Below are positions 1 through 8,705 of a stretch of DNA of 16,391 bases, piece by piece. The translations under genes were made by a program, and so were the position numbers. How positions within the stretch are numbered: position 1 is the stretch's first letter; each line of letters begins with the position of its first letter. The stretch spans positions 1-16,391 of the forward strand of contig JADKJV010000018.1 in the NCBI GenBank assembly GCA_016720825.1, read 5' to 3'. This stretch comes from Chitinophagaceae bacterium. GTDB lineage: Bacteria; Bacteroidota; Bacteroidia; Chitinophagales; Chitinophagaceae. The notes under the pieces were generated by a model. The model was not told the origin of the DNA. It worked only from the letters and a program-made list of their open reading frames with translations, and ran no database searches.

Positions 1-452
1 AACGCCACCGGTTTCACTTTAACACAGGCGCATCTTCTTTATCATTATAATAAAAATGCCCCACGATCCTGAATTTTTAGAAAAATCAGGATGCACTCGT
101 GGGATCATACGCCACAAAAAACCATACCGTACTGCGGGAAGCGACTGTCCCTCAATTTTTACAGCCGTATTGAATTCAATCGTTGTAGGCGCTGTTGGCG
201 TAACCCTCCAGCGGAGCTGCATGGCTGCTTCGAAGCAGGATCAGTAAATCCAACCGGGATATTGACCCCCAGATTTTCCTTCGACCTTTTACACCGGGCC
301 TGTCATAATGGATAATGACATCCGTTAAACCTATTTCTCAGTAACAGAGGCTTTCTTGACCCCGCCACTGGGCAGGACTGTCATAGGAATTTGTGCATTT
401 TAATACCAGGCCAAAATGCAACGGCCAGACTGGTCAACAGCATCTTTCTCAT
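1..452 (-). pseudogene. DUF2911 family protein, frame-broken, 3' end outside window
   Basis: Reading the minus strand from the ATG at 452 and changing frame several times gives one coherent protein. It has a signal-like start (MRKMLLTSLAVAF), then IPMTVLPSGG, KKASVTEKIGLTDVIIHYDR, PGVKGR, KIWG, TTIEFNTAVKIEGQSLPA, YGFF, FSKNSGSWG, and DKEDA followed by a VKPVA-like end at the window edge. This is the order of conserved blocks I know from DUF2911, a Bacteroidota family of exported proteins of unknown function. Frame changes are needed near 400, 325, 275, 220, 115 and 20, so no single ORF covers it. The 5' end is complete and the 3' end is cut by the window. It is divergent from the next gene. 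The breaks are probably base-calling indels, but real decay cannot be excluded. Confidence 0.72.
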
Positions 453-534
453 AGCAAAATTTTTATACCACCAAGCCACTTTCAACAAAAAACGGGTCAG
501 TTTTTGCTATTATTACCAACATGCCCCTGCCGTG

Positions 535-1158
535 ATGAGCAATCCTGTTTAAGGATATAAGGTAGCGGCTGATTGTTTATCTTGCGTCAATGAATACTGC
601 ATGGCCGGTTTGGGAATATTACCCTCAAGGGAAGTCAATGAAATGTTTTCCATCCAAACTGGATGAAACGGCCGGTTTGATTTCTTTTTCAGTTACGGTG
701 CACTGGACAGGCAGGGACGCGGAACCTGGGCTGTCAAAATGGCCAAGTTGTTTTCAACAGTGATCAACCAGCCACCGTAGATTTCACCTTGCTGGAAAAT
801 CACAGGAGATCATGAAGAGGGTCTCAATGGTGGGAAAGACAACTCACTTATGCCGGCTTGTGTTTGCCAGCTTAAAGGACGGTGTGCCGAAGAGCGGGTG
901 AGGCGAACCAGCGCGGGAAATTGTTTTTTTCCCCTAGGCATTGAGTGCGGTATGTTTTATGTTAGAGTTTTGCCACGAAAGGGGTTTTCCGGGTTTGAAC
1001 TGAATGGGTGAATTGGCAAACGAGCTCATTTTCAAACCAGAGCCTGTAATATTTGATTATCTTTTAAAGATTTTATACTGAAACGCGAAGGAAATGACCT
1101 CGTTGGTCAACATCCTTTGCTGAAACCCGGGGAATATCAATTCCGGGCCAGGGGTTAA
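535..1158 (+). pseudogene. Conserved hypothetical protein, frame-broken
   Basis: No single ORF of useful length is present, but joined frames read as protein. Blocks are RFDFFFSYGALDRQGRGTWA (about 674-735), VVFNSDQPATVDFTLLEN (about 748-802), PACVCQLK (about 853-876), FFPLGIEC (about 926-950), ANELIFKPEPVIFDYL (about 1017-1062) and FKDF...GNDLVGQHPLLKPGEYQF, ending at TAA 1156-1158. The text resembles a Bacteroidota hypothetical family of about 200 residues that I remember only loosely, so I assign no function. The start is uncertain: ATG 535 is my guess and ATG 521 is an alternative. At least five frame changes are needed, so this is one of the worst-quality stretches of the window. It is followed within 50 bases by the TPR-CHAT gene on the same strand. 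Confidence 0.55.
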
Positions 1159-1204
1159 GCTGTTCTGATTTTGTAGTAATTTAAACACTGAATTAATTCT
1201 CCGT

Positions 1205-4028
1205 ATGAAGAAATCGGCTATTCTTTTGCCCCTGCTGCTGGTACTGATGGCAGTTCCTGGTCAATCACAAATCCTCAGGAACATAAAAGACAAAGCCCTT
1301 AATAAAGGGAAAGACAAAGTGCGCACCGAAGCCAACAACGCTGTCGTTGACCAGTTTCGCAACCACAGATCCCAGTTTGACTCTGCCGATTTTGATTACG
1401 CACTCCTGCTCAGCGATAACTCCGGTTTATTCAACGTGAAAGAAAGGGAGTTTGCCATAAATTTCGCCACACTGCGGAATATCAGCAGCTCAGCTCCGCG
1501 ATCTTGATCTTACCGACGAGCAAAACGCCAAACTGAGTCTTGAAATGGGGCAGACCGCTCTTGCTTCCGAGAAATTCCTGTTTGCTGAAAAAAAATTCAA
1601 CCTCGCCGCTTCCTATTTTGAAAAAGCGTACCTGACCAGCGATTTTGGCTATTTGAAAACAATCGCCAACCAGGGGTTATTATATACAACGATGGGGCGT
1701 TATTCCCTTGCGGAAAAATATACAACGCGTGCACTGGAGCTCAGGGAATCAAAGCTTGGTAAAGAACATGGCCGTTGCTGCGTCTTATAATAACTATGGG
1801 GTGCTGCATTATAATCTCGGGCAGTATAATGAATCAGAAAAAGACTTCACCCAGGCATTGGATATTATCAAATCCAATAAACAGGATAATGGTATGCCAT
1901 ATGCCATTGTAATGAATAACAAGGCTATGCTATTCCAGTCCATCGGCCGCAATGATCTTGCCGCCCGCATATTGGAAGAAAGCGGTTACTGTTTCGCTCA
2001 AACTGGAAAGCAAAACATCCAGGAACCACCTGCTTTTTTATCAAACCTCGCACTCATGTACCAGCAGGCAGGCAAGTATTCCGAAGCTGAACTGATATAC
2101 CCGGGGTTTGTCAATGCGTTTTGACCGTTCCAAACCGAGTTTGCCAACCTGCTGAATAATTTTGCCACACTATACATGGTGATGAAGAAGGATACACTGG
2201 TAGAAGGGATGCTCAAAAATTCTGCTGCTATTTACAAAGCCAATCTCGGAGAAAGAAGTCCGGCCTACGCTAAAGTGATCAGCGATCTCGGGAATTTTTA
2301 CAGGTACAAAGGCCGTTTTGCTGATGCCAAACCCGTGCTCGAAGAGGCATTGGCTATCCGTGAAGAAGCACTCGATCCCAATCATCCGCTCAGGGTACAG
2401 TCACAGGAAGACCTGGCCATCCTGCTCTGGAAACAAAAAGATTACCAGCGCGCTTCAAGCATTTACCACGATGTGATGGAAAGGTCGCTGGATTTTATCA
2501 ACCGCTATTTCCCGCCTATGAGTGAGCAGGAAAAAACAAAATACTGGGATATATTATCACCCCGGTTCCAGCGGTTTTACAATTTCGCCATTGAAGCTAA
2601 AAGTGCAGAACCCCAGCTCATCAATGATCTGTTTGAATACAGGGTGGCTACCAAGGGATTGCTGTTGAGTTCCACACGGAAAATCACAGAAACAATCCGC
2701 AACAGCGGTAACGCTGAACTTGTTGCTGATTACGAAGCCTGGATTGACCAGAAAGAGGAACTGACCCGTTTATATGCATATTCCCGTGAAGACCTGCGCG
2801 ACCAGGGCCTGAACCTGGACTCACTGGAAAACGTGGCAAACGACATGGAGAAAACTGTCAAAAAGTTCACGGGAGTTCTCCATTCTATTTCACCTCCAAA
2901 ACAAAATACAGCGAAATCCAAAGCAAACTGAATGCGGATGAAGCCCTGGTGGAAATTATCCGTTTGCGGAATTTTGACCAGACACTGACTACCGATGTGA
3001 AATATGTTGCACTGGTTGTGGCAAAAAATTTCTCACAACCTAAACTGATCTTATTGCCTGGCGGAAATGACTTAGAGGGAAAGTTTTTCAAAACCTACCG
3101 CAAGTCAATGGCCAATAAGATCAACGACGAACAATCCTATAAAAATTTCTGGGCACCACTGGAGAACGAACTGAAAGGGAAAAAGAAATGGTACGTTTCA
3201 CTCGACGGCGTATACAACCAGATCAGTTTATATACACTGAAAAAACCAGGCGGTGATTTCCTGCTGAACCTGGCGGATATTGAACTCGTGGGTAATCCCC
3301 GTGATGTAATGCGGCCTGCGAAACCCAATGGTAACAGTACGAAAACAGCCACCTTAATGGGATTCCCGACTTACAGTTCACCGCAAATTCCCCCGCTGCC
3401 TGCAACAAAAACTGAAGTGGATGGTATTGATAAATTGCTGAAGACTTCAGGTTACCAGGTGTCTGAATTTTTACAGGCAGATGCCACCGAGGCGAATTTG
3501 AAATCTTCTAAAAATTTGTCTGTGCTGCACATTGCCACACACGGGTATTTCCTGCAGGATGTTGACAAAGCCAGCTGGCCCATCGGGGTGAGTGCTGATA
3601 ATGCCAGGGAAAATGTACTGCTCCGTTCAGGACTCATGCTTACCGGTGCTATTGAAACTGATAAAGTAAACCTGGGGCTCGACAGCAGCAGCAATGGCAT
3701 CATGACCTCTTACGAAGCCATGAACCTTGATTTAAAAGGTACACGCCTTGTTGTGCTCAGTGCCTGTGAAACCGGCCTGGGTGAAGTAAAAGCCGGGGAA
3801 GGTGTGTATGGTTTGCAAAGGGCATTTCTCGTGGCAGGCGCCGAAGCCCTGATCATGAGCCTTTGGAAAGTGGATGATGCCGCCACGCAGCAACTCATGA
3901 CTAATTTCTATAACAACTGGACTACATCCGGCAATAAACAAAAGGCTTTCAAACTGGCGCAACAACAACTTATGGCTAAATACAAAGAGCCGTTTTACTG
4001 GGGGGCTTTTGTAATGATGGAAGAGTAA
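1205..4028 (+). CDS. Secreted TPR-CHAT domain protein (caspase-like), frameshifted
   Basis: The protein is about 940 residues once frames are joined. It has a signal peptide (MKKSAILLPLLLVLMAVPGQSQ) and a short charged linker. A long run of tetratricopeptide repeats follows, with units such as AASYFEKAYLTSDFGYLKT, YNNYGVLHYNLGQYNESEKD, LSNLALMYQQAGKYSEAEL and ISDLGNFYRYKGRFADA. The C-terminus is a CHAT domain (clan CD peptidase) in which the catalytic pair is visible: His in HIATHG (codon 3540-3542) and Cys in SACETG (codon 3765-3767), followed by GVYGLQRAFLVAGA and SLWKVDD. CHAT proteins are caspase/separase relatives; TPRs usually bind partners. The signal peptide places this one outside the cytoplasm. 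Frame changes are needed near 1490, 1770 and 2885. An in-frame TGA at 2122 lies inside a ~30-base shifted stretch bounded by compensating indels. The substrate is unknown. Confidence 0.9.
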
Positions 4029-4056
4029 CTAATCGGGTTACGAGTAACGGCAACGT

Positions 4057-4148
4057 AACAGGTTGGGTACAGGTAGCAGGTAGCAGGTAGCAGCAGGTTG
4101 CAGGTTGCAGGTAGCAGGTTGCAGGTTGCAGGTTGCAGGTAACCTGTT
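4057..4148. repeat. Heptanucleotide tandem array (GGTWGCA)n with inverted ends
   Basis: Nine units of GGTTGCA or GGTAGCA run from 4072 to 4137, with one 3-base interruption (GCA at 4093-4095). A variant unit GGTAACC closes the array at 4138-4144. The array is flanked by an 8-bp inverted repeat, AACAGGTT at 4057-4064 and AACCTGTT at 4141-4148. It fills the gap between the convergent TPR-CHAT and lipoprotein genes. The first base of the lipoprotein stop codon lies immediately after it. The 7-bp period matches the other two repeat loci in this window, although the unit sequence differs. Confidence 0.9.
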
Positions 4149-4642
4149 CTAACGGCAAAGTTCAAATTTATATTCTGTATCAGCCCACTTGTTTGTATCA
4201 TAATTCTTGGCAGAAAATATAATGGAGAGACTGCTGTTCCCGGTTTTTAACTGCCAGGGTTTATCAGTCCATTCTGAGGCATCTCCAACCACAGGCGGTT
4301 TACCTGTAAACCGGATAGTGAGTTCTTCTCCGTTTTTTGTACCGGTAAATTCAGATTTTTCTTCGGTAATACCACCTGATTCAGCACTGGTAACTGTTCC
4401 GCTGACAGTTGTGGCAGAGTTGAAGAATAAACTGATGCGAACATTGTATTTCAAACCATTATTCTCAAAACATTTTTCGGCAACTGCATCAGCTGACATA
4501 TCAGGACGTGCACCGGATGAATCAGCGTGCGTGGAGATTTCTTCCGTTTCTTTGGGTTCTTCTTTGGTTCCTTTTTACCCTGTGCGCAGGAGATAAACAA
4601 AGCGCAGCAAAGAATAACTGCAGCGGGAAATAATTTTCTCAT
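4149..4642 (-). CDS. Putative lipoprotein of unknown function, one frameshift
   Basis: Joined frames give about 164 residues. The N-terminus (MRKLFPAAVILCCALFISC) is a clear lipoprotein signal with lipobox LFISC, so the mature protein should be anchored through Cys19. A charged, Lys/Glu-rich linker follows (GKKE...EPKETEEIS). The body contains EKCFENNGLKYNVRISLFFN, ESGGITEEKSEFTGTKNGEE and WADTEYKFELCR, and looks like a small beta-rich exported domain with two Cys residues. I do not recognise the family. One frame change near 4573-4577, at an A-run just after the lipobox, splits it into two ORFs. It is convergent with the TPR-CHAT gene, and its stop codon abuts the heptad array. Confidence 0.75.
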
Positions 4643-4683
4643 GGTTTTTGTTTAATCTGGTTAATGATACCTGTTACCGGCTC

Positions 4684-5402
4684 TTAGCTCAATTGCCTTT
4701 TATAAAGTTGAACTGTGTTTTCAAGTCCGTAGTACAAAGCGTCACAAATCAGCGCATGGCCGATACTCACTTCGTCAAGGATCGGTATATGATCATGGAA
4801 ATATTTGAGGTTGTGAAGATCTAGGTCGTGGCCGGCATTTATACCCAGCCCCAGTCCGCGGGCCCGCATGGCTGCTTTACATAGGGAACAACTGAAGGTT
4901 CTTTCTGGCCTGCTGCAAAACCCCTGGCAAATGATTCAGTATATAATTCAATCCGGTCTGTCCCGGTTTCATAGGCTCCTTCAATCATCTTCAGGTCGGG
5001 ATCCACAAAAATGGAAACGCGAATACCGGCATTTTTAAAAATCCGTATCATCTCCTGCAGGTACACTTTGTTTTTAATCGTATCCCATCCGTGATCTGAT
5101 GTCAGCTGGCCGGTGGTATCCGGTACCAGTGTCACCTGATCAGGTTTCACTTCCAGCACGAGGTCAGTGAATTTCTGTTCCCGGCAATTGCCTTCTATAT
5201 TAAATTCAGTCTGGATGATTTTTTTAATCGCACGTACATCTTCATAACGGATATGTCTTTCATCCGGTCGCGGATGCACCGTGATCCCGTCAGCACCAAA
5301 ACGCTGGATATCTATGGCCGTTTTTACCAGGTCAGGATTATTCCCGCCCCGCGCATTACGGATGGTGGCAATTTTATTGACGTTAACAGACAAACGGGTC
5401 AT
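4684..5402 (-). CDS. pdxJ: Pyridoxine 5'-phosphate synthase PdxJ, one frameshift
   Basis: PdxJ condenses 1-deoxy-D-xylulose 5-phosphate with 3-amino-2-oxopropyl phosphate to pyridoxine 5'-phosphate, the last ring-closing step of DXP-dependent vitamin B6 synthesis; it is cytoplasmic. Family signatures are seen in order: LSVNVNKIATIRNARGG, DGITVHPRPDERHI (catalytic His), NIEG (Glu), TLVPD, GIRVSIFVDPD, IELYTESFARGF, then GLGLGINAGHDL (His) and ISIGHALI-like VSIGHALICDALYYGLEN. Length is about 239 residues, normal for the family. A missing A in a short A-run near 4875 (tatgtaaagcagcc on the coding strand) breaks the frame between VVPYVK and AAMRARG. I chose the ATG at 5402 rather than 5420 because a -7 promoter element sits at 5418-5425 and would place the transcript start downstream of 5420. 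Confidence 0.95.
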
Positions 5403-5417
5403 GGCAGCTATTTGCCG

Positions 5418-5425
5418 CAAAAATA
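5418..5425 (-). promoter_or_regulatory. Bacteroidota -7 element for pdxJ
   Basis: The coding strand reads TATTTTTG, an exact match to the Bacteroidota -7 consensus TAnnTTTG, 16 bases upstream of the pdxJ ATG at 5402. No convincing -33 TTTG is seen at the expected 19-base spacing, so this is a half-supported promoter with a very short leader. Confidence 0.4.
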
Positions 5426-5465
5426 AAGGGAAATGACCTGATTGGACCTGCTTTGTACCGGCTGT

Positions 5466-6736
5466 TTACTGTTTCAGCAATTGTGAACTTGCCAGAACCA
5501 ATCCCTGCTGGCTGGTGATATCAAGCAGGTAATGCCCCGCACTCAAAGCCTGCAGCCCGTCAACCGTAAAACTGTTCTTCCCGGCATACAGTGTCCGGAT
5601 ACCTGATAATACCAGTTTCCCGGAGAGGTCCCTGACATGTAATGATACAGTCTGGTCGCTGGCCATATCAACGCTAACCTGTACTGTATTTACTGCAGGG
5701 TTTGGATAAAGCAGGATGTTACCTGCTAATCCTGCATCCTGGGAAATCCGGATGACCCCGGAATAGCTTACGCGACTGGATGCGGCATTGATCTTAAGAC
5801 GGTACAATAAGGTGTTACCGGAAGGGTTAAGGTCTGTATACTGGTACTGGTGCCTGCTGTTGCCATTTTGAACAGCCGTTTCGCCAATACTGATCCAGTT
5901 GCCATTTACATTCCTTTCTATTTCATATCCGGTAAGGGATTGTTCGTCATCAGCCTGCCACTTCAGTACAATATTATTTCCTGAACGATGTCCTGAAAAA
6001 AGACTGAGCTGTACCGGAAGTGAAGGAAGGCTGAAATAAACGGAACCGATCACGATCGCCTGGTAACCGGGATTATTGTTTGCCCCCGGCGCATTGTTGT
6101 AACGGATCGTTATATTATTGATTGGATGGATGCCAAAATCTATTTCAATGGTGCCGCGGTTATCAAGACCGTCGGTGGCTGCATCACCGCCTAATCCGGG
6201 TGTGCTGTTCACTGATGCGGTATTGCCACTGATTTGCAGGAAAGAAGGATCACTGCTTTCTACTCTGGTTATTACAGGGAAATAGGTGTTCACACCATCT
6301 GTCCCGTAATTCGTTACCTAGTCGAGGAAGTAGTTGAAGGACTGTCTTTATCAATATCCCCGATCTGGAAATTCGCATGCATCACCAGTGAAGTGAAAAC
6401 GATATTAACATCTTCATAGTTGGTGTTCCTTACAAAATCTGTACAGATTTGCAGGCGATCTGCGGAACCGGGCAGGGTATAGGTAGCGCCTAAAACCGTT
6501 GGCGATTTGGCACCTACATCACCGAGGGCCTGTTTGTATACTCCATTGGATAAGGCACAGGTGGTGGTCGCCTGGATTCCCGTACCGCAAATATTATTGG
6601 CGGTACCGCTGGTGTTGCCGTCCAGCCATTGTGGGGAAATTGAAGTTGCCCAGTTCATGCAGTTTTGCGCATCAACCCGGGCCGGGTTTGTGAAAAATAC
6701 TGCAATGGTGAGAATGCAGGTAACGGAGATTTTCAT
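5466..6736 (-). CDS. Secreted protein with T9SS type A sorting domain, one frameshift
   Basis: Joined frames give about 423 residues. A signal peptide (MKISVTCILTIAVFFTNPARVDAQ) is followed by a ~200-residue Cys-containing region (QNCMNWATSISPQWLDG, NICGTG, CTDFVRN) that I cannot assign. A fibronectin-III-like stretch comes next (NNIVLKWQADDEQSLTGYEI). The C-terminal ~80 residues are a Por_Secre_tail/type A sorting domain (NILLYPNPAVNTVQVSVD, HVRDLSGKLV, LSAGHYLLDI). Such a tail directs export through the type IX secretion system and attachment to, or release from, the cell surface. The frame breaks near 6315, between DKDSPSTTSS and VTNYGTDGVNTYF. It lies upstream of pdxJ on the same strand, but pdxJ has its own -7 element, so co-transcription is not implied. 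Confidence 0.85.
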
Positions 6737-6903
6737 GGTTCGTGGTTTTTCGGTTTGAATTCTACGGCGTAAAATTAGTCACATGATTACCGCATTGTCC
6801 AGTAAAACACCTTAGTGATTTACTGATTTGGATCAATTGCCGTATTTCTCCCAAGTGATTCCACGGGAAAACAACTCCGAAAACTACGAATGTGGAAAAA
6901 ATG

Positions 6904-7692
6904 TCAGATCTCAGTCCATGTATGGTCCGCCAGTAATTTCACGCCGGCTATAAATTTCTTGAATGGGCCATGAGGTCCCCATTCTTTCGGACTGACCAGT
7001 GAAAGCATGAAGCTCTCATCATTTTTTTCATATAAATAATATATCTGGCCAATATTGGGCTTGAAGGTGAGCTTAGCCCCATAGATCATCAGGGAGAGTT
7101 CTTTTCTTTTTTGGATTTCCTGTGCCTGGAGGGCCAGGAGTTCAATCTGCTTCCGGATCTGCTCCAGCTGCATATTGGTCTGCTCTTCCATAGCGGTAAG
7201 TGCCTTGTGCTTGATTACACCCTCTTCCGTGTGTTTGATCACTGCTCCGGAAACTGACGCAGAGTAGGGCAGTACGCTTAATTGTTTATGGTAGATCTCG
7301 GTGTTTGTATACGTATAGCCGTCATCTTTCCTTCCCTGTTGTGAAATTTTGAGATAGCCATTCGGCATAATCTCATGCATGATGTTCAGGGCTATTTCCC
7401 CTTTTTTGTAAAAATGGATTTCAAAACTGATACTGTCAGGGAAGATGGCCTGTACCTTATCGGCCAGGTCATGATTGTCGAAATCATTCAACCCGCCATC
7501 TGCCAGGATTTTATAATTGGAAGCCAGGGCCTGGTTATCCAGCATCACCCGGTTATGGAATATCCGGAGTTCCTTGCTGTCAGCCACAGATTCAACTTTA
7601 TAAATGCCGCTCTTCGGCCTTTCGCCCGATTCATAAGTGCCTTTCTCGGGGAAAAGTTGCCAGGACGCCAGAAAATTATAAGCCTGTATCAT
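6904..7692 (-). CDS. DUF2452 domain protein with ~160-residue N-terminal domain
   Basis: The ORF is intact, 262 residues from the ATG at 7692 (MIQAYNFLASWQLFP). The C-terminal ~100 residues match what I know of DUF2452, a family of unknown function. A helical segment (EEQTNMQLEQIRKQIELLAL, QAQEIQKRKELS) is followed by IYGAKLTFKPNIGQIYYLYE and the closing signature SPKEWGPHGPF, KKFIAGVKLLADHTW. The N-terminal part (GIYKVES, LRIFHNRVMLDNQALASNYK, ISFEIHFYKKGEIALNIMHE) looks like a beta-rich, lipocalin-like domain, which is inference only. No signal peptide or membrane segment is seen, so it is probably cytoplasmic. ATG 7743 would be in frame, but it lies between the -33 and -7 boxes of the promoter at 7721-7751, which favours 7692. 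It is divergent from the thioredoxin-fold gene. Confidence 0.8.
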   Translation of the reverse strand: MIQAYNFLASWQLFPEKGTYESGERPKSGIYKVESVADSKELRIFHNRVMLDNQALASNYKILADGGLNDFDNHDLADKVQAIFPDSISFEIHFYKKGEIALNIMHEIMPNGYLKISQQGRKDDGYTYTNTEIYHKQLSVLPYSASVSGAVIKHTEEGVIKHKALTAMEEQTNMQLEQIRKQIELLALQAQEIQKRKELSLMIYGAKLTFKPNIGQIYYLYEKNDESFMLSLVSPKEWGPHGPFKKFIAGVKLLADHTWTEI

Positions 7693-7720
7693 ATTGGTGA
7701 CTGTGCTAATAACAGCGCTG

Positions 7721-7751
7721 CAAAGATTTTGTTTTTCAATCAATAAACAAA
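7721..7751 (-). promoter_or_regulatory. Bacteroidota-type promoter for the DUF2452 gene
   Basis: The coding strand has TTTG (7751-7748), a 19-base spacer, and AATCTTTG (7728-7721). This matches the -33 TTTG / -7 TAnnTTTG pattern with one mismatch and the usual spacing. It places the transcript start near 7714, about 20 bases before the ATG at 7692. Confidence 0.5.
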
Positions 7752-7829
7752 GCGAAACTATTTTTCGCTCCTCCCTTTTTAACTTTCTGCCTATCCCGGA
7801 ATCCTTTATTTTAGTGCAAAATTTTCAGT

Positions 7830-8366
7830 ATGAAGAAATCAGCCTTTTTTATCGGTCTGTTCCTCCTGGTTGCAGTTTCTACCCAAGCCCAGAATCCGCC
7901 ATTAGCGGCTTCTGACATTATTAAATCCGCTTGTGTTGAAGCAGGCAATACAGGGAAAAATGTGCTGATTATATTCCATGCTTCCTGGTGCTACTGGTGT
8001 CATAAGATGGACAGCAGTATCAATGACCCCATTTGCAGGGATTTATTTGATAAAAATTATGTGATCAGGCACCTGGTGTTGGATGAGTCAGACGATAAGA
8101 AAAACCTGGAAAACCCGGGTGCATCTGATTTCCGCGATGCCCAGGGTGGTAAAGGAGAAGGAATACCTTACTGGGTGGTACTTGACAAAGGAGCTGCCGT
8201 ACTGAATAATTCAAGAATGCCCATGCCCGATGGAACCACCGCTAATACAGGATGCCCTGCTGCCCCCGAGGAAGTAGACTATTTCATCAGCATACTCCGG
8301 AAAACAGCCCATCTCAGCGAAGAGGAATTAAATACCATCCGCCAGCGGTTCCTGAAAAACAAATAA
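7830..8366 (+). CDS. Exported thioredoxin-fold protein (CYWC motif)
   Basis: Intact, 178 residues. A signal peptide (MKKSAFFIGLFLLVAVSTQA, cut before QNPP) directs it to the periplasm. The body is a thioredoxin fold of the Thioredoxin_7/DUF255-like type. NVLIIFHASWCYWCHKMD holds the redox-active CxxC (CYWC) followed by His-Lys-Met. A later GEGIPYWVVLD carries the conserved cis-proline after Ile. This suggests a periplasmic thiol reductase or isomerase, but no partner is encoded nearby. A weak promoter (TTTC, 19 bases, TATTTTAG at 7807-7814) lies just upstream. The stop codon ends at 8366, directly abutting the stop codon of the opposing gene at 8367. Confidence 0.88.
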   Translation: MKKSAFFIGLFLLVAVSTQAQNPPLAASDIIKSACVEAGNTGKNVLIIFHASWCYWCHKMDSSINDPICRDLFDKNYVIRHLVLDESDDKKNLENPGASDFRDAQGGKGEGIPYWVVLDKGAAVLNNSRMPMPDGTTANTGCPAAPEEVDYFISILRKTAHLSEEELNTIRQRFLKNK

Positions 8367-8630
8367 TCACCAGCTACGCAGGGCTTCTTCCACTGCCGTG
8401 GAGATTTTCTGTTCATCTTTTAACAACCAGGGGACATTCGCCGGGTTGATGGACCATTTTGTTTCAGACTTTACCATCCTGAAAAAAAGCCTGTCACCTT
8501 TTTCGGTGCATACGTTTACATCCAGGCTAACCTGTTCCGGACTGCACTGGTTAAAGTTGAATTCCCTTAACCGGTCACCGGCTTTAACAACAAGGCTGAA
8601 TTGGAGTCTTTTCCTGAACACAAAATCCAT
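8367..8630 (-). CDS. Small conserved hypothetical protein, 87 aa
   Basis: Intact ORF from ATG 8630 to TGA at 8369-8367. It begins MDFVFRKRLQFSLVVKAGDR and ends EQKISTAVEEALRSW. There is no signal peptide or membrane segment. It looks like a compact alpha/beta cytoplasmic protein with two Cys. I do not recognise a domain. Support comes from its intact frame, its tail-to-tail abutment with the thioredoxin-fold gene with no spare base, and natural amino-acid composition. Confidence 0.65.
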   Translation of the reverse strand: MDFVFRKRLQFSLVVKAGDRLREFNFNQCSPEQVSLDVNVCTEKGDRLFFRMVKSETKWSINPANVPWLLKDEQKISTAVEEALRSW

Positions 8631-8705
8631 ACTTCACGATTGAGGGTATCTCTACAGCAAGATGTATGCTATACTGCTAAAACTGTGGATAAATAGTTCT
8701 GCACA

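Noticed and set aside
3976..4201. Minus-strand ORFs rich in LQPATC repeats
   Set aside because: They are translations of the GGTWGCA heptad array, not a repeat protein; no start signal and no conserved flanks.
4207..4596. 129-codon plus-strand ORF over the lipoprotein
   Set aside because: The minus strand gives a lipobox and coherent protein after one frame join; the plus frame is its shadow.
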